The position numbers and the translations under genes were made by a program. From CAZSMC01 sp964607755 (GTDB lineage: Bacteria > Zhuqueibacterota > Zhuqueibacteria > Residuimicrobiales > Krinioviventaceae), in NCBI GenBank assembly GCA_964607755.1, contig CAZSMC010000012.1, positions 1 to 64,000 on the forward strand: a stretch of DNA of 64,000 nucleotides, written 5' to 3'. Below, one piece after another: positions 1 through 8,385 of this stretch (its first letter is position 1; every line of letters starts with the position of its first letter). The notes under the pieces are model-generated. The model had not been told where the DNA came from and searched no databases. It was given only the letters and a program-made list of their open reading frames with translations.

Positions 1-768
1 CAAAAATGTCCCAATTGCGGCCAGGAACTATATGGAACATATTTTTTGCCCGGATATGATCAGGAAATATCCTTCGATAACGTAAAATTGTCTGTTGTGG
101 TACCGGTTTACAATGAGAAAGATACAGTCGAGATCATTGCAAAATACATACGCAATGTAAATATAGACAAAGAGATTATTTTCGTTGATGATTTTTCCAC
201 TGATGGAACGCGTGAAATCCTCAGAAAAATCGACCAAAATTTTGATAATGTAAAAATAATTTATCACGAGACAAACCTGGGCAAAGGCGCTGCTCTGCGG
301 TCGGGTTTTAAGAAGGCTGAAGGTGACATCATTGTCATTCAGGATGCAGACCTGGAATATAATCCGAACGAATATTTCAAACTGGTGGCGCCCATCGTTG
401 CCAATCAGGCAGATGTGGTTTATGGCTCGCGATTTATCGGCGAAACACACCGGGTGCTTTTTTACTGGCATTCGGTTGGCAACAAGTTTTTAACCATGCT
501 CTCGAATATGTTTACTAATGTCAATTTGACAGACATGGAAACCTGTTACAAAGTCTTCCGGCGCGAAGTGCTGGACAGTATCAACATAAAATCGAACCGT
601 TTTGGATTTGAACCTGAATTTACCGCCAAAATTGCCAGGAAAAAGTGGCGGATCTATGAAACGCCCATTCAATATTATGGCCGTGATTATAGCCAGGGTA
701 AAAAAATTGGCTGGAAAGATGGCATTAGCGCGATTTGGTGCATTTTACGATATAACTTGTTCGATTGA
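1..768 (+). CDS. Zinc-ribbon GT2 glycosyltransferase (5' partial)
   Basis: A family 2 glycosyltransferase of the dolichol-phosphate mannosyltransferase (DPM1) type, expected to move a sugar from a nucleotide-sugar to a lipid carrier or glycan at the cytoplasmic membrane. The frame is open to the window edge, and the first visible codons read QKCPNCGQELYG, half of a CxxC zinc ribbon, so the true start lies outside the window and the ribbon is fused ahead of the GT-A fold. GT-A signs: VPVYNE, the acidic FVDDFSTDGT and the metal-binding DxD in IQDADLEYNP, with a RFGFEPEF acceptor-loop region later. No C-terminal membrane helices are seen, unlike the next three GT2 genes. An internal TTG at 46 could serve as a start but would discard the ribbon. 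The next gene begins 3 nt downstream. Family assignment is strong; substrate unknown. Confidence 0.9.
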   Translation, partial: QKCPNCGQELYGTYFLPGYDQEISFDNVKLSVVVPVYNEKDTVEIIAKYIRNVNIDKEIIFVDDFSTDGTREILRKIDQNFDNVKIIYHETNLGKGAALRSGFKKAEGDIIVIQDADLEYNPNEYFKLVAPIVANQADVVYGSRFIGETHRVLFYWHSVGNKFLTMLSNMFTNVNLTDMETCYKVFRREVLDSINIKSNRFGFEPEFTAKIARKKWRIYETPIQYYGRDYSQGKKIGWKDGISAIWCILRYNLFD

Positions 769-771
769 AAT

Positions 772-1320
772 ATGCCGACTCCGATTGGACATACCCTGGC
801 CGGTTCTGCTCTGGCCTTGTCAGCCACAAAAGTAAAAAGCAGATGGCTTTTGATTTTTATCGTTTTTTTTAGCATATTACCCGATCTTGATGTTATTCCC
901 GGGCTTTTTGTGGGTGATGTGAACCGCTACCATCGTCTTTTTTCGCATAGCTTGATTTTTGTCGTAGGTACAGGTTTGGCAGGTGCATGGCTGGTTCATA
1001 AATTGAGTCGCGTGAAATTTACCAAAATTTCTGTCTTGTTTGTCAGCGCCGGTATGCTTCACCTGCTATTGGATGTTTTGACATTGGACACACGAGCACC
1101 TTTTGGCTGTCCGTTATTATGGCCGTTTTCGGATAAATGTTTCATTTTTCCGATAACACTGTTTCTGGATTTCCATCGAGCTTCTGATGTGAATGTTTTT
1201 TTTCAAAGCATATTGAATCGGCACAACGCCGTGACTGTTGGTGTTGAAATTTTGATCATTGTTCCTTTTTTGACGTATGCCTGGCATAAACGACGAAAAG
1301 CATCCCATGATAAAGGCTGA
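772..1320 (+). CDS. YdjM/DUF457-like membrane metal-dependent hydrolase
   Basis: A 182-residue inner-membrane protein of the YdjM (DUF457) family, putative membrane-bound metal-dependent hydrolases. Family signature residues appear in order: PTPIGHTLAG at the N-terminus, ILPDLDVIPG near residue 36, HRLFSHS near residue 54 and HLLLDVLT near residue 97. These His/Asp positions are thought to hold the metal. Four or so hydrophobic segments alternate with them. It starts 3 nt after the preceding glycosyltransferase and overlaps the next by 14 nt, so it is part of the polysaccharide operon. The substrate is unknown; in such loci it may act on lipid-linked intermediates, which is inference. Confidence 0.8.
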   Translation: MPTPIGHTLAGSALALSATKVKSRWLLIFIVFFSILPDLDVIPGLFVGDVNRYHRLFSHSLIFVVGTGLAGAWLVHKLSRVKFTKISVLFVSAGMLHLLLDVLTLDTRAPFGCPLLWPFSDKCFIFPITLFLDFHRASDVNVFFQSILNRHNAVTVGVEILIIVPFLTYAWHKRRKASHDKG

Positions 1321-2239
1321 GAAAAAAATTTATTTATCTCTAATCGTTCCTCTTTATAACGAAGCAGCGAATGTGAGTCTGCTCGCAGAACGTATTTTAT
1401 CGGTGATAAAAAATATAAACCGTCCATGTGAAGTTATTTTTGTTGATGACGGCAGCACAGACGGAACCCGCGACAAATTACGCCGCCTGGCAACTGAATA
1501 CACCGAGTTTTACGTTATCTTATTTCGCGCCAATTTCGGACAGTCCGCAGCAATGGCAGCGGGATTTGAAGCCTCGCGCGGCGAGGTGATCGTGGCTATG
1601 GATGGTGATCTGCAAAACGATCCGGCCGATATTCCCGTTCTTCTTGACAAACTGGAACAGGGTTACGATGTGGTCAGCGGTTGGCGAAAGGACCGTAAAG
1701 ACAAGCTGATTGGCCGCAAGATTCCTTCGAAAATTGCCAATCGTTTGATCTGTTCTATTACCGACGTCAAACTACACGATACCGGATGTTCTCTGAAAGC
1801 GTTTCGCGGAGATGTGCTGCGAAGCATTTCTCTTTACGGCGAAATGCATCGATTCATTCCCGCACTCATGCGAATAGAAGGTGCCAACATTGCCGAGATC
1901 CCGGTCCGGCATCATCCCCGAATTCATGGTTCGTCAAAGTATAATCTGACCAGAACATTTCGGGTTCTTATGGACCTGACCACGTTGCGGCTGTTTATGA
2001 AGCACTTGCATAATCCTCTTGGATTTTTTGCTGCTTTTTCATTTTTCTGTTTGATTGGCGGAATACTCGCTTTGACCGGCATGATTGTTCATTTTCAATC
2101 GCCTGAAAAACTGAATATTCTTATCACAATCGCAGTGATGCTTTTGTCTTCTTCGCTTATGTTTATTTTTTTGGGACTTATCGGTAAAATGATCACCAAT
2201 AGCGGTGGGCGAAAAGCTTATAATTTTGATGTTCAATAA
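1307..2239 (+). CDS. Membrane GT2 glycosyltransferase, DPM1/ArnC-like
   Basis: A 310-residue polyprenyl-phosphate glycosyltransferase. The GT-A domain has VPLYNEAAN near residue 14, FVDDGSTDGT near 45 and the catalytic DxD as DGD at residues 99-101 (AMDGDLQND). Two C-terminal transmembrane helices follow (about residues 243-265 and 275-297), and the protein ends in a short basic cytosolic tail, as in GtrB/ArnC/DPM-type enzymes that load a sugar on undecaprenyl phosphate. The ATG at 1307 is preferred to an in-frame ATG at 1277 because the family normally starts just before the VPLYNE strand; either choice overlaps the preceding gene. It is the intact relative of the neighbouring gene at 2272. 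Confidence 0.88.
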   Translation: MIKAEKKIYLSLIVPLYNEAANVSLLAERILSVIKNINRPCEVIFVDDGSTDGTRDKLRRLATEYTEFYVILFRANFGQSAAMAAGFEASRGEVIVAMDGDLQNDPADIPVLLDKLEQGYDVVSGWRKDRKDKLIGRKIPSKIANRLICSITDVKLHDTGCSLKAFRGDVLRSISLYGEMHRFIPALMRIEGANIAEIPVRHHPRIHGSSKYNLTRTFRVLMDLTTLRLFMKHLHNPLGFFAAFSFFCLIGGILALTGMIVHFQSPEKLNILITIAVMLLSSSLMFIFLGLIGKMITNSGGRKAYNFDVQ

Positions 2240-2271
2240 TAAATGATGAAAATAATCAAACGGTTTATCAG

Positions 2272-3243
2272 ATGAACCAAATTTCTATGCCACATAAAAA
2301 AACGCAAGAAGCTACAGTTGCTGTCTCTGTTATTGTGGCCGTTCAAAACCAGAGCAAAACCATCGAATGGCTTGATCATGAATTACATCAGCTTATGGCT
2401 GATTGCGGCCAACCATGTGAGGTCATTTATGTCGATGATGGCAGCACAGATACCACATGGTCGATTTTGCAACGTTTGCAAAAACAATCGTCTGATACCC
2501 AGCTCATCAAAATGCGAACGGCATTCGGCGAAGGGTCTGTGCTAGAAGCTGCGCTGGAACACGCCCGCGGTGAAAAAATACTTTTCATAACAGCACGAGT
2601 CGGTGTGCAGCCGCGCGACTTGCAAAAGTTGTTGGACAAACTCGATGAAAACGTTGATGTGGTCATTGGTGTCAGGCATCCGCGCCGGGATTCATACATC
2701 AATCGGTTTGTCTCCTGGCTGTTTAATACCGCGACAAATTTATTGACAAAAATACATCTACGCGATATTAACAGTGGCGTCATAGCGACACGTCGGGACG
2801 TTCTTCACTATGTTCCATTTTATGGCGCTCTGAATACTTTTATTCCTGTACTTGCCCATCATCAGGGATACCGCATCGCAGAAGTCAATGTAGAACAAAA
2901 GCGTGGCCAGTACGCCAAATCGATTCATCCGCGCGATTATATTCGCCGGCTGCTGGATTTGGTCAGTGTCGTTTTCCTCAGCCGTTACACGAAAAGACCG
3001 CTGCATTTTCTCGGATTTTTGGGGGTGATCTTTACCATTGTTGGTGCTGGAATCGATATCTATTTATTCTTTTACCGGTTGTTGGGAATTGGCGGCATTG
3101 CCGGCCGTCCCATGCTTTTGCTGGGCATGGTCCTGCTTGTTATTGGTTTACAAATGATTGCAGTTGGTCTTCTGGGCGAAATGATCATTTTTACTCACGC
3201 CCGGGAAATCCGCGAATATAATATTGAAGAAATTATAGGTTAG
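2272..3243 (+). CDS. GT2-fold protein lacking the DxD motif
   Basis: A 323-residue protein with the same architecture as the preceding gene: GT-A domain plus two C-terminal membrane helices (about residues 246-270 and 283-306). The nucleotide-binding YVDDGSTDTT is kept at about residue 53. At the place of the DxD (the neighbour reads AMDGDLQND), this protein reads ITARVGVQP at about residues 106-114, so both metal-binding acidic residues are gone. The rest of the family pattern (HLRDINSGVIATRRDVL, PVLAHHQGYRIAEV) is preserved and the frame is intact, which argues for a retained pseudoenzyme or an enzyme with altered chemistry rather than decay. It may form a pair with the intact GT2 upstream or downstream (inference). 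Start at 2272; a second Met at 2287 is possible. Confidence 0.82.
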   Translation: MNQISMPHKKTQEATVAVSVIVAVQNQSKTIEWLDHELHQLMADCGQPCEVIYVDDGSTDTTWSILQRLQKQSSDTQLIKMRTAFGEGSVLEAALEHARGEKILFITARVGVQPRDLQKLLDKLDENVDVVIGVRHPRRDSYINRFVSWLFNTATNLLTKIHLRDINSGVIATRRDVLHYVPFYGALNTFIPVLAHHQGYRIAEVNVEQKRGQYAKSIHPRDYIRRLLDLVSVVFLSRYTKRPLHFLGFLGVIFTIVGAGIDIYLFFYRLLGIGGIAGRPMLLLGMVLLVIGLQMIAVGLLGEMIIFTHAREIREYNIEEIIG

Positions 3244-3245
3244 CG

Positions 3246-4208
3246 TTGAAACTGATAATTCAAATTCCGTGTTATAATGAAGAAACCACGTTGCCGGAAA
3301 CTCTGGCCGATCTCCCCAAAAAGATTAACGGCATTGATGAGGTTGAATTTCTGATTGTCAACGACGGCAGCACTGATCGCACAGCCGCCGTGGCACTGGA
3401 ACACGGTGTCCATCATATTGTTCATCTCAATAAAAACAAAGGACTGGCACGCGGATTCATGGCCGGCATAGACGCGTGTTTGAAATTGGGCGCAGATATT
3501 ATCGTGAATACCGACGCTGACAACCAGTACAAAGGTGAGGATATAGAACGTCTGGTGCAGCCTATTTTGCAGAACAAAGCCGATCTGGTCATAGGGGATC
3601 GCCAGACCGGAGAAATTAGCCATTTTAGCTGGGGTAAGAAAAAGCTTCAAAAATTGGGGAGCTGGGTTGTCCGGCAGGTGTCAGGAACGGATATCCCAGA
3701 TGCCGCCAGCGGCTTTCGGGCGCTATCCAGGGATGCGGCGCTTCAAATAAATGTGGTGTCGGAATTCACTTATACGCTGGAAACGATTATTCAAGCCGGT
3801 AAAAAGAATCTGACTCTCACCCACGTTCCGGTGCGGACAAATGAGAAATTACGCGAGTCCAGGTTGTTCAAAAACAACTGGAGTTATATCAAGAGTTCCA
3901 TTGCTACAATCGCTCGTATTTACACTATGTACGAGCCGCTGAAAATGTTCACTTATGTGGGTGGTGGTATATTTGCTCTCGGATTTGTGATCGGACTCCG
4001 CTTTTTATACTTTTACATCGTTGCCGGCGGAGCCGGGCATATTCAGTCTTTGATACTCGCTGCTGTGCTTTTGCTTCTCGGATTTCAGGTATTTATGATG
4101 GGCCTTTTAGCCGATATTATCGGGTCCAACCGCAGCTTGATCGAAAACACACTTTACCGGGTAAAAAAGCTTGAACTCGACAAAAATGATAAATCGGAAC
4201 ATTCATGA
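3246..4208 (+). CDS. Membrane GT2 glycosyltransferase
   Basis: A 320-residue membrane-anchored glycosyltransferase. IPCYNEETTL lies at the very N-terminus, IVNDGSTDRT near residue 37 and the DxD as DAD at residues 90-92 (VNTDADNQY). An SGFRALSRDA segment follows, and two C-terminal helices occur near residues 236-260 and 266-290. The start is TTG at 3246, three nucleotides after the preceding stop; no better in-frame start is seen and the family start position fits. The stop overlaps the ATG of the next gene (ATGA), implying translational coupling. Likely role: transfer of a sugar to a lipid carrier or nascent glycan at the cytoplasmic face; sugar unknown. Confidence 0.87.
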   Translation: MKLIIQIPCYNEETTLPETLADLPKKINGIDEVEFLIVNDGSTDRTAAVALEHGVHHIVHLNKNKGLARGFMAGIDACLKLGADIIVNTDADNQYKGEDIERLVQPILQNKADLVIGDRQTGEISHFSWGKKKLQKLGSWVVRQVSGTDIPDAASGFRALSRDAALQINVVSEFTYTLETIIQAGKKNLTLTHVPVRTNEKLRESRLFKNNWSYIKSSIATIARIYTMYEPLKMFTYVGGGIFALGFVIGLRFLYFYIVAGGAGHIQSLILAAVLLLLGFQVFMMGLLADIIGSNRSLIENTLYRVKKLELDKNDKSEHS

Positions 4209-5266
4209 AGATTCTTTATGTAGCGGGACGAGAGGCGAGTTATTCGAGAACCCGGATTGTAGAGAAAGCACTTTGTTTACAAGGATTTTCAGTTGTTGGA
4301 TGTTTTCCTCCGGATCGTTCCTTTAAACATTATCCTTCTCTGATATGGCGCGCGGTTCGCAAAGCCAGGGATTGTGACCTCATTGTGGTTGGATTTTACG
4401 GTCAGATTTTGCTTCCCTTTGTCAAACTCTTTACCCTCAAGCCTGTTTTGTTCGATATGTACATTGCTACTTACGATACCATGGTACATGACCGTGCTAT
4501 AGCCAGAAAAGGTTCGTTAAAATCGTTGATTTATAAATTGAGCGATCGATTATCATGCGCCCTGTCTGAAAAGATTATTTTGGAAACCGATGATCATATC
4601 CGTGATTTTGCTTTAAAGTTTGGTGTGAATGTAAAAAAGTTTCGACGCATTTTTTTAGCCGTAGATGATACGGTGATATATCCCAGAGATGTCCGCCGCA
4701 CATCTGATAAATTTGTCGTCCATTTTCATGGCGAGTACGCTCCATTCCATGGCGTTAAATATATTATAAAAGCTGCTGATCTGTTGCGTGACGAGGGAGT
4801 CCAATTTCAAATTATCGGCAAGGGCATTACTTTTGAAAAAGACCGGCAATTGGCGCGGGAACTGAATCTACCGAACGTTCATTTTTATAATCCGGTTCCG
4901 TACGAACAACTGGCTTCTTTTATGGCCCGGGCAGATGTTTGCCTTGGCATATTTGGTGAAAACGAGCGCATGCTCCGGGTCACAACGAACAAGGTTATTG
5001 AATCTATTGCCATGGCCAAACCACTCATTACCGGCCGCAACAAACCCGTGCAAGAACTGCTCACACATAAAGAGAGTGTCTATCTTGTACCTCGTGCTAA
5101 TCCGCGTGCGCTTGCTGATGCCATTTTAACATTGAAAAAAGATGCAGATTTGCGGGGAAAAATTGCAGCAGGCGGCTATCATGTGTTTCAGCAACATTGC
5201 ACTCTGGAAAAGTTGGGTGAAGGTTTTTCTAAAGTGATAAAGGAAATAAAGCAAAATGAAGTTTGA
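4205..5266 (+). CDS. GT4-type (GT-B) glycosyltransferase
   Basis: A 353-residue GT-B glycosyltransferase resembling group 1 enzymes. The C-terminal Rossmann half is clearest: VVHFHGEYAPFHGVKYII (about residues 168-185) is the strand and loop where these enzymes begin their donor domain, IIGKG and VHFYNPVPYEQLASFMARADVCLGI follow, and TTNKVIESIAMAKPLITGR carries the E-x7-E-like nucleotide-sugar site in partly diverged form. The N-terminal half is less conserved. The ATG overlaps the previous stop by 4 nt, and the end overlaps the next start by 11 nt. It probably extends the same glycan as its neighbours; donor and acceptor cannot be read from sequence. Confidence 0.85.
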   Translation: MKILYVAGREASYSRTRIVEKALCLQGFSVVGCFPPDRSFKHYPSLIWRAVRKARDCDLIVVGFYGQILLPFVKLFTLKPVLFDMYIATYDTMVHDRAIARKGSLKSLIYKLSDRLSCALSEKIILETDDHIRDFALKFGVNVKKFRRIFLAVDDTVIYPRDVRRTSDKFVVHFHGEYAPFHGVKYIIKAADLLRDEGVQFQIIGKGITFEKDRQLARELNLPNVHFYNPVPYEQLASFMARADVCLGIFGENERMLRVTTNKVIESIAMAKPLITGRNKPVQELLTHKESVYLVPRANPRALADAILTLKKDADLRGKIAAGGYHVFQQHCTLEKLGEGFSKVIKEIKQNEV

Positions 5267-6257
5267 TTTTACAGCAATGCGCAGTAAAAAAGTACTAATT
5301 ACCGGAGGACTCGGTTTTATCGGCAGCAGCCTGGCACACCGGCTGTCTGCTGAAGGCGTTGATGTCACGATTTACGACGCCTGTCTGCAGCCTTATGGCT
5401 GGAACTATGCGAACATAGAAGAAATCAAAAATGATGTGCAGGTGGTGGAAGCTGATGTTCGCGACGAAGACAAAATCAGAGAGCATGTAAAAAACAAAGA
5501 CATTATTTTTCATCTGGCCGCTCAGGTCGGCCGTGAAGTTTCTATGGCTGATCCGGAACTGGATACTGAAATAAATTGTACCGGTACAATCCGCCTGTGC
5601 AAAGCGTGCGCTGAGTTAAACCGGGACGTGAAAATTGTCTATGCTGGCAGTCGCGGACAAATCGGCGAGCCAGTTTATCTGCCGGTGGATGAAAACCACC
5701 CTACAAACCCCACAGACATATACGGCATCAACAAACTTGCCGCAGAAAAGTATCTGTTGCTTTACGGCCATGTTTATGATTTCCCGGTCACTTCTCTGCG
5801 TCTCAATAATGTGTATGGTCCGCGATGCCAAATGGAACACGGTTATTACGGCATTCTTAATTGGTTTGTCCGCAATGCCATGACCGGCTCGGACATTACG
5901 GTTTATGGAGATGGCATGCAAACGCGTGATTATGTTTACATCGACGATGTTGTCGATGCTTTTGTGCGAGCAGCTCTTGCTCCGGCCACGAATCAGGATA
6001 TCTTTTTAATCGGCTCTGGTGTAGAAACAGTGTTCCTTGACATGGTTAAAAATGTGATTCATGCGGTGGGACAGGGTAATTATGTGCACATTCCTTTTCC
6101 ACCGGAGCGCGAAAGTATCGACATCAAAAAGTTCGTCATTACCTTTGATAAATTTCAGCGTGCCACAGGCTGGCATCCGGAAATCGATTTGCGCACTGGC
6201 ATCGAAAAGACCGTTGAATTTTATCGCGACCGGCTGCCGCTCTATTTGAATCGCTAA
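5256..6257 (+). CDS. NAD-dependent epimerase/dehydratase (extended SDR)
   Basis: A 333-residue nucleotide-sugar epimerase or dehydratase. The Rossmann NAD site is ITGGLGFIGSSL at about residues 14-25. HLAAQVGREVSMADPE matches the HLAA strand, YAGSRGQIGE stands at the catalytic Ser/Thr strand, and YGINK (with TDI before it) is the catalytic YxxxK. LRLNNVYGPR and YGDGMQTRDYVYIDDVVDAF are typical of the UDP-glucose 4-epimerase/dTDP-glucose dehydratase group. It probably makes or converts a donor sugar for the adjacent glycosyltransferases. The start at 5256 has GGA about 12 nt upstream; Met at 5277 is an alternative. Exact substrate is not determinable. Confidence 0.9.
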   Translation: MKFDFTAMRSKKVLITGGLGFIGSSLAHRLSAEGVDVTIYDACLQPYGWNYANIEEIKNDVQVVEADVRDEDKIREHVKNKDIIFHLAAQVGREVSMADPELDTEINCTGTIRLCKACAELNRDVKIVYAGSRGQIGEPVYLPVDENHPTNPTDIYGINKLAAEKYLLLYGHVYDFPVTSLRLNNVYGPRCQMEHGYYGILNWFVRNAMTGSDITVYGDGMQTRDYVYIDDVVDAFVRAALAPATNQDIFLIGSGVETVFLDMVKNVIHAVGQGNYVHIPFPPERESIDIKKFVITFDKFQRATGWHPEIDLRTGIEKTVEFYRDRLPLYLNR

Positions 6258-6292
6258 AGGAATTGGGCTTGGGAAAACAACAGAAAAATCGA

Positions 6293-7567
6293 TTGAGAAT
6301 CGGATTTATCCACAATGCGTTTCCGGTCCTTTCCGAAACATTTATCAGCAAGGAAATGATCGGACTGAGCCAGAGAGGACTGGATATCCGAATTTACTCT
6401 CTGTTTTATCCTGAAAAGCACAGGATAAATCCGGACTTTGCTTATCAGGATTTCGATGTTTGGTATCTGCAGCCTATCATAAATATTTTTTCAATGCTCA
6501 GTTCGCATCTTCAAATGATGTTTTCAACTGGTGCTCGTTATTTCAAGACAGCACTTTTTGCTGTCAAAAGCCGTTCGGTTCAGAATTCCATTTTCAAAAC
6601 AGTGGCAGATTTGCTATCCGGCAACGAATTGTCAAAAAATCAACGCCAGGACATATTGTTGCACTTTTTGCTAGCCATGACATTGGCGAAAAAAATGCAA
6701 AAAGATAAAGTAACTTTTATCAATTCTCACTTTGCTGACGCGGCAGCCAGCTTTGCACTGCTCACAAGCCGATTGCTAAATATTCCGTATGCTGTCACAA
6801 CTCACGCGTATGATGTTTTTACTCCTCAAGCAAATTTAGCCGAAAAATTAAATCATGCTTGTTTTATATTGACATGTACCAATTTTAACAAATCCACGCT
6901 TGTTAAAAATTATCCGGACATCGCACCTCAAAAAATTCATGTGTACTATCACGGAATCGATACAAAACGATTTCAACGACAACATGAGAGTAAAAACAAA
7001 ATTTTCGAAATATTGTCGGTCGGGCGACTGGTGCCCAAAAAAGGATTCCCCTCTCTGATCCAGGCCTGTTCTTATTTAAAAGAAAAAGAATGTAAATTCC
7101 GGTGCCGTATCATTGGAGACGGTCCTCAAAAAGCAATGCTCGAGGGTCTTATAAATCAACATCATTTACAAGATTCAATCGAGCTCGTGGGTTCGGTTCC
7201 CCCGGCGCAGATTCTCTCTTTTTATGATAAAGCCGATCTTTTTGTGTTACCTTGCAAAGTAGAAGAGACCGGCGACCGCGATGGCATCCCCAATGTGCTG
7301 GCAGAAGCAATGGCCATGAACGTGCCTGTGATCTCAACGCCGGTTTCCGGGATTCCAGAGTTAATAGAACACAATAAATCCGGTATGCTGGTCAATTCTG
7401 ACCAGCCGGAACAATTATCAATGGAAATTATAAAACTTTTCAAGGATAAAAAGACACGCAAACATTTTGCAGAAAAAGGCCGCGAACGGGTGACGGATGT
7501 ATTTGATTCGGAAAAGTGCTTGAACCGGTTGGCAGAGTTTTATCAAAACGCGGTGAAAACATGCTAA
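6293..7567 (+). CDS. GT4 glycosyltransferase
   Basis: A roughly 424-residue group 1 glycosyltransferase with GT-B fold. The N-terminus LRIGFIHNAFPVLSETFI is the classic acceptor-domain start; HSHFADAAA-like NSHFADAA and VTTHAYDVF follow. The donor domain includes YHGIDTKRF, ILSVGRLVPKKGFPSLI, IIGDGPQKAML, DLFVLPC and the motif EETGDRDGIPNVLAEAMA with the E-x7-E nucleotide-sugar site. Start choice is weak: after an in-frame stop at 6248 the only usable codons are a rare ATT at 6263 and TTG at 6293. TTG at 6293 matches the family start, but the AAAGGA sequence sits 30 nt upstream. Overlaps the next gene by 7 nt. Confidence 0.87.
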   Translation: MRIGFIHNAFPVLSETFISKEMIGLSQRGLDIRIYSLFYPEKHRINPDFAYQDFDVWYLQPIINIFSMLSSHLQMMFSTGARYFKTALFAVKSRSVQNSIFKTVADLLSGNELSKNQRQDILLHFLLAMTLAKKMQKDKVTFINSHFADAAASFALLTSRLLNIPYAVTTHAYDVFTPQANLAEKLNHACFILTCTNFNKSTLVKNYPDIAPQKIHVYYHGIDTKRFQRQHESKNKIFEILSVGRLVPKKGFPSLIQACSYLKEKECKFRCRIIGDGPQKAMLEGLINQHHLQDSIELVGSVPPAQILSFYDKADLFVLPCKVEETGDRDGIPNVLAEAMAMNVPVISTPVSGIPELIEHNKSGMLVNSDQPEQLSMEIIKLFKDKKTRKHFAEKGRERVTDVFDSEKCLNRLAEFYQNAVKTC

Positions 7568-8385
7568 AACACTTGATCATTAATGCCGATGATTTTGGCC
7601 TCAGTGCCGAAGTGAACCAGGGTATTCTGGAATGCTTTGAGGAGGGAGTTGTGACCAGTACATCTCTTTTGCCTAATGGACCGGTCTTTGGCCAGGCTAT
7701 TGAAGCCATCCGTCAATCGAATATACCGGTAGGAATACATTTTATCCTGACAAACGGCGAACCGGTGATGCCTGCGGAAAGAGTGCCAAGTCTGGTTGAT
7801 AAACGAGGCTACTTTTGGAACAAATGGCAATTTACTCGACGTGTTTTTGAGAAAAAAATTCGCCCCCAGGAAGTAGTAAAAGAACTTTATGCCCAGATCC
7901 GCAAATGCGTTGATCACGGCATTGAGTTTGATCATTTCGACAGTCATCACCATGTGCATTCGCTACCTGGAATTGAAAAATATTTTTCGCAGATCGTGGC
8001 TGAATTTGGATTAACAGCATGCCGGAAGATTCGTCACACTGGTTATTTCATGAAACCGTTAAAATCGCATATTATTCAAAATACAATTGCCGTATTAGAT
8101 TCTTCGACCCATGATCATCAATTTCATTCGCCGGATCAATTTTATGGTTTTAATCTCATGGCTGACGAAAACAAGCATGATGCGCTTCATCACATTCTCG
8201 CCCACATCCGGCCGGGCATTGCCGAGCTGATGTGCCACCCGGGTTATGCCAGCATGGGCGATATTGGCCGGTACAATAAAAGGCGGTTTGATGAAAAAAA
8301 AGCCCTGTGTTCGCATGATATAAAAACTCATCTTGAAAATCGCCATATTGAACTCATATCTTTTTCAGATTTTTATGATCATTAA
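7561..8385 (+). CDS. YdjC/ChbG-family carbohydrate deacetylase
   Basis: A 274-residue member of the YdjC/ChbG family, metal-dependent deacetylases acting on N-acetylated sugars such as chitooligosaccharides. Hallmarks: INADDFGLS at the N-terminus (the two Asp residues), TSTSLLPNGP, VGIHF with the metal-binding His, and the metal site FDSHHHVH around residue 122. CHPG near the C-terminus is also conserved. The start at 7561 overlaps the previous stop, with a purine-rich GGTGAAAAC upstream. Located within a glycosyltransferase operon it may deacetylate a lipid-linked or exported sugar during glycan assembly, which is inference. Overlaps the following gene by 11 nt. Confidence 0.88.
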   Translation: MLKHLIINADDFGLSAEVNQGILECFEEGVVTSTSLLPNGPVFGQAIEAIRQSNIPVGIHFILTNGEPVMPAERVPSLVDKRGYFWNKWQFTRRVFEKKIRPQEVVKELYAQIRKCVDHGIEFDHFDSHHHVHSLPGIEKYFSQIVAEFGLTACRKIRHTGYFMKPLKSHIIQNTIAVLDSSTHDHQFHSPDQFYGFNLMADENKHDALHHILAHIRPGIAELMCHPGYASMGDIGRYNKRRFDEKKALCSHDIKTHLENRHIELISFSDFYDH

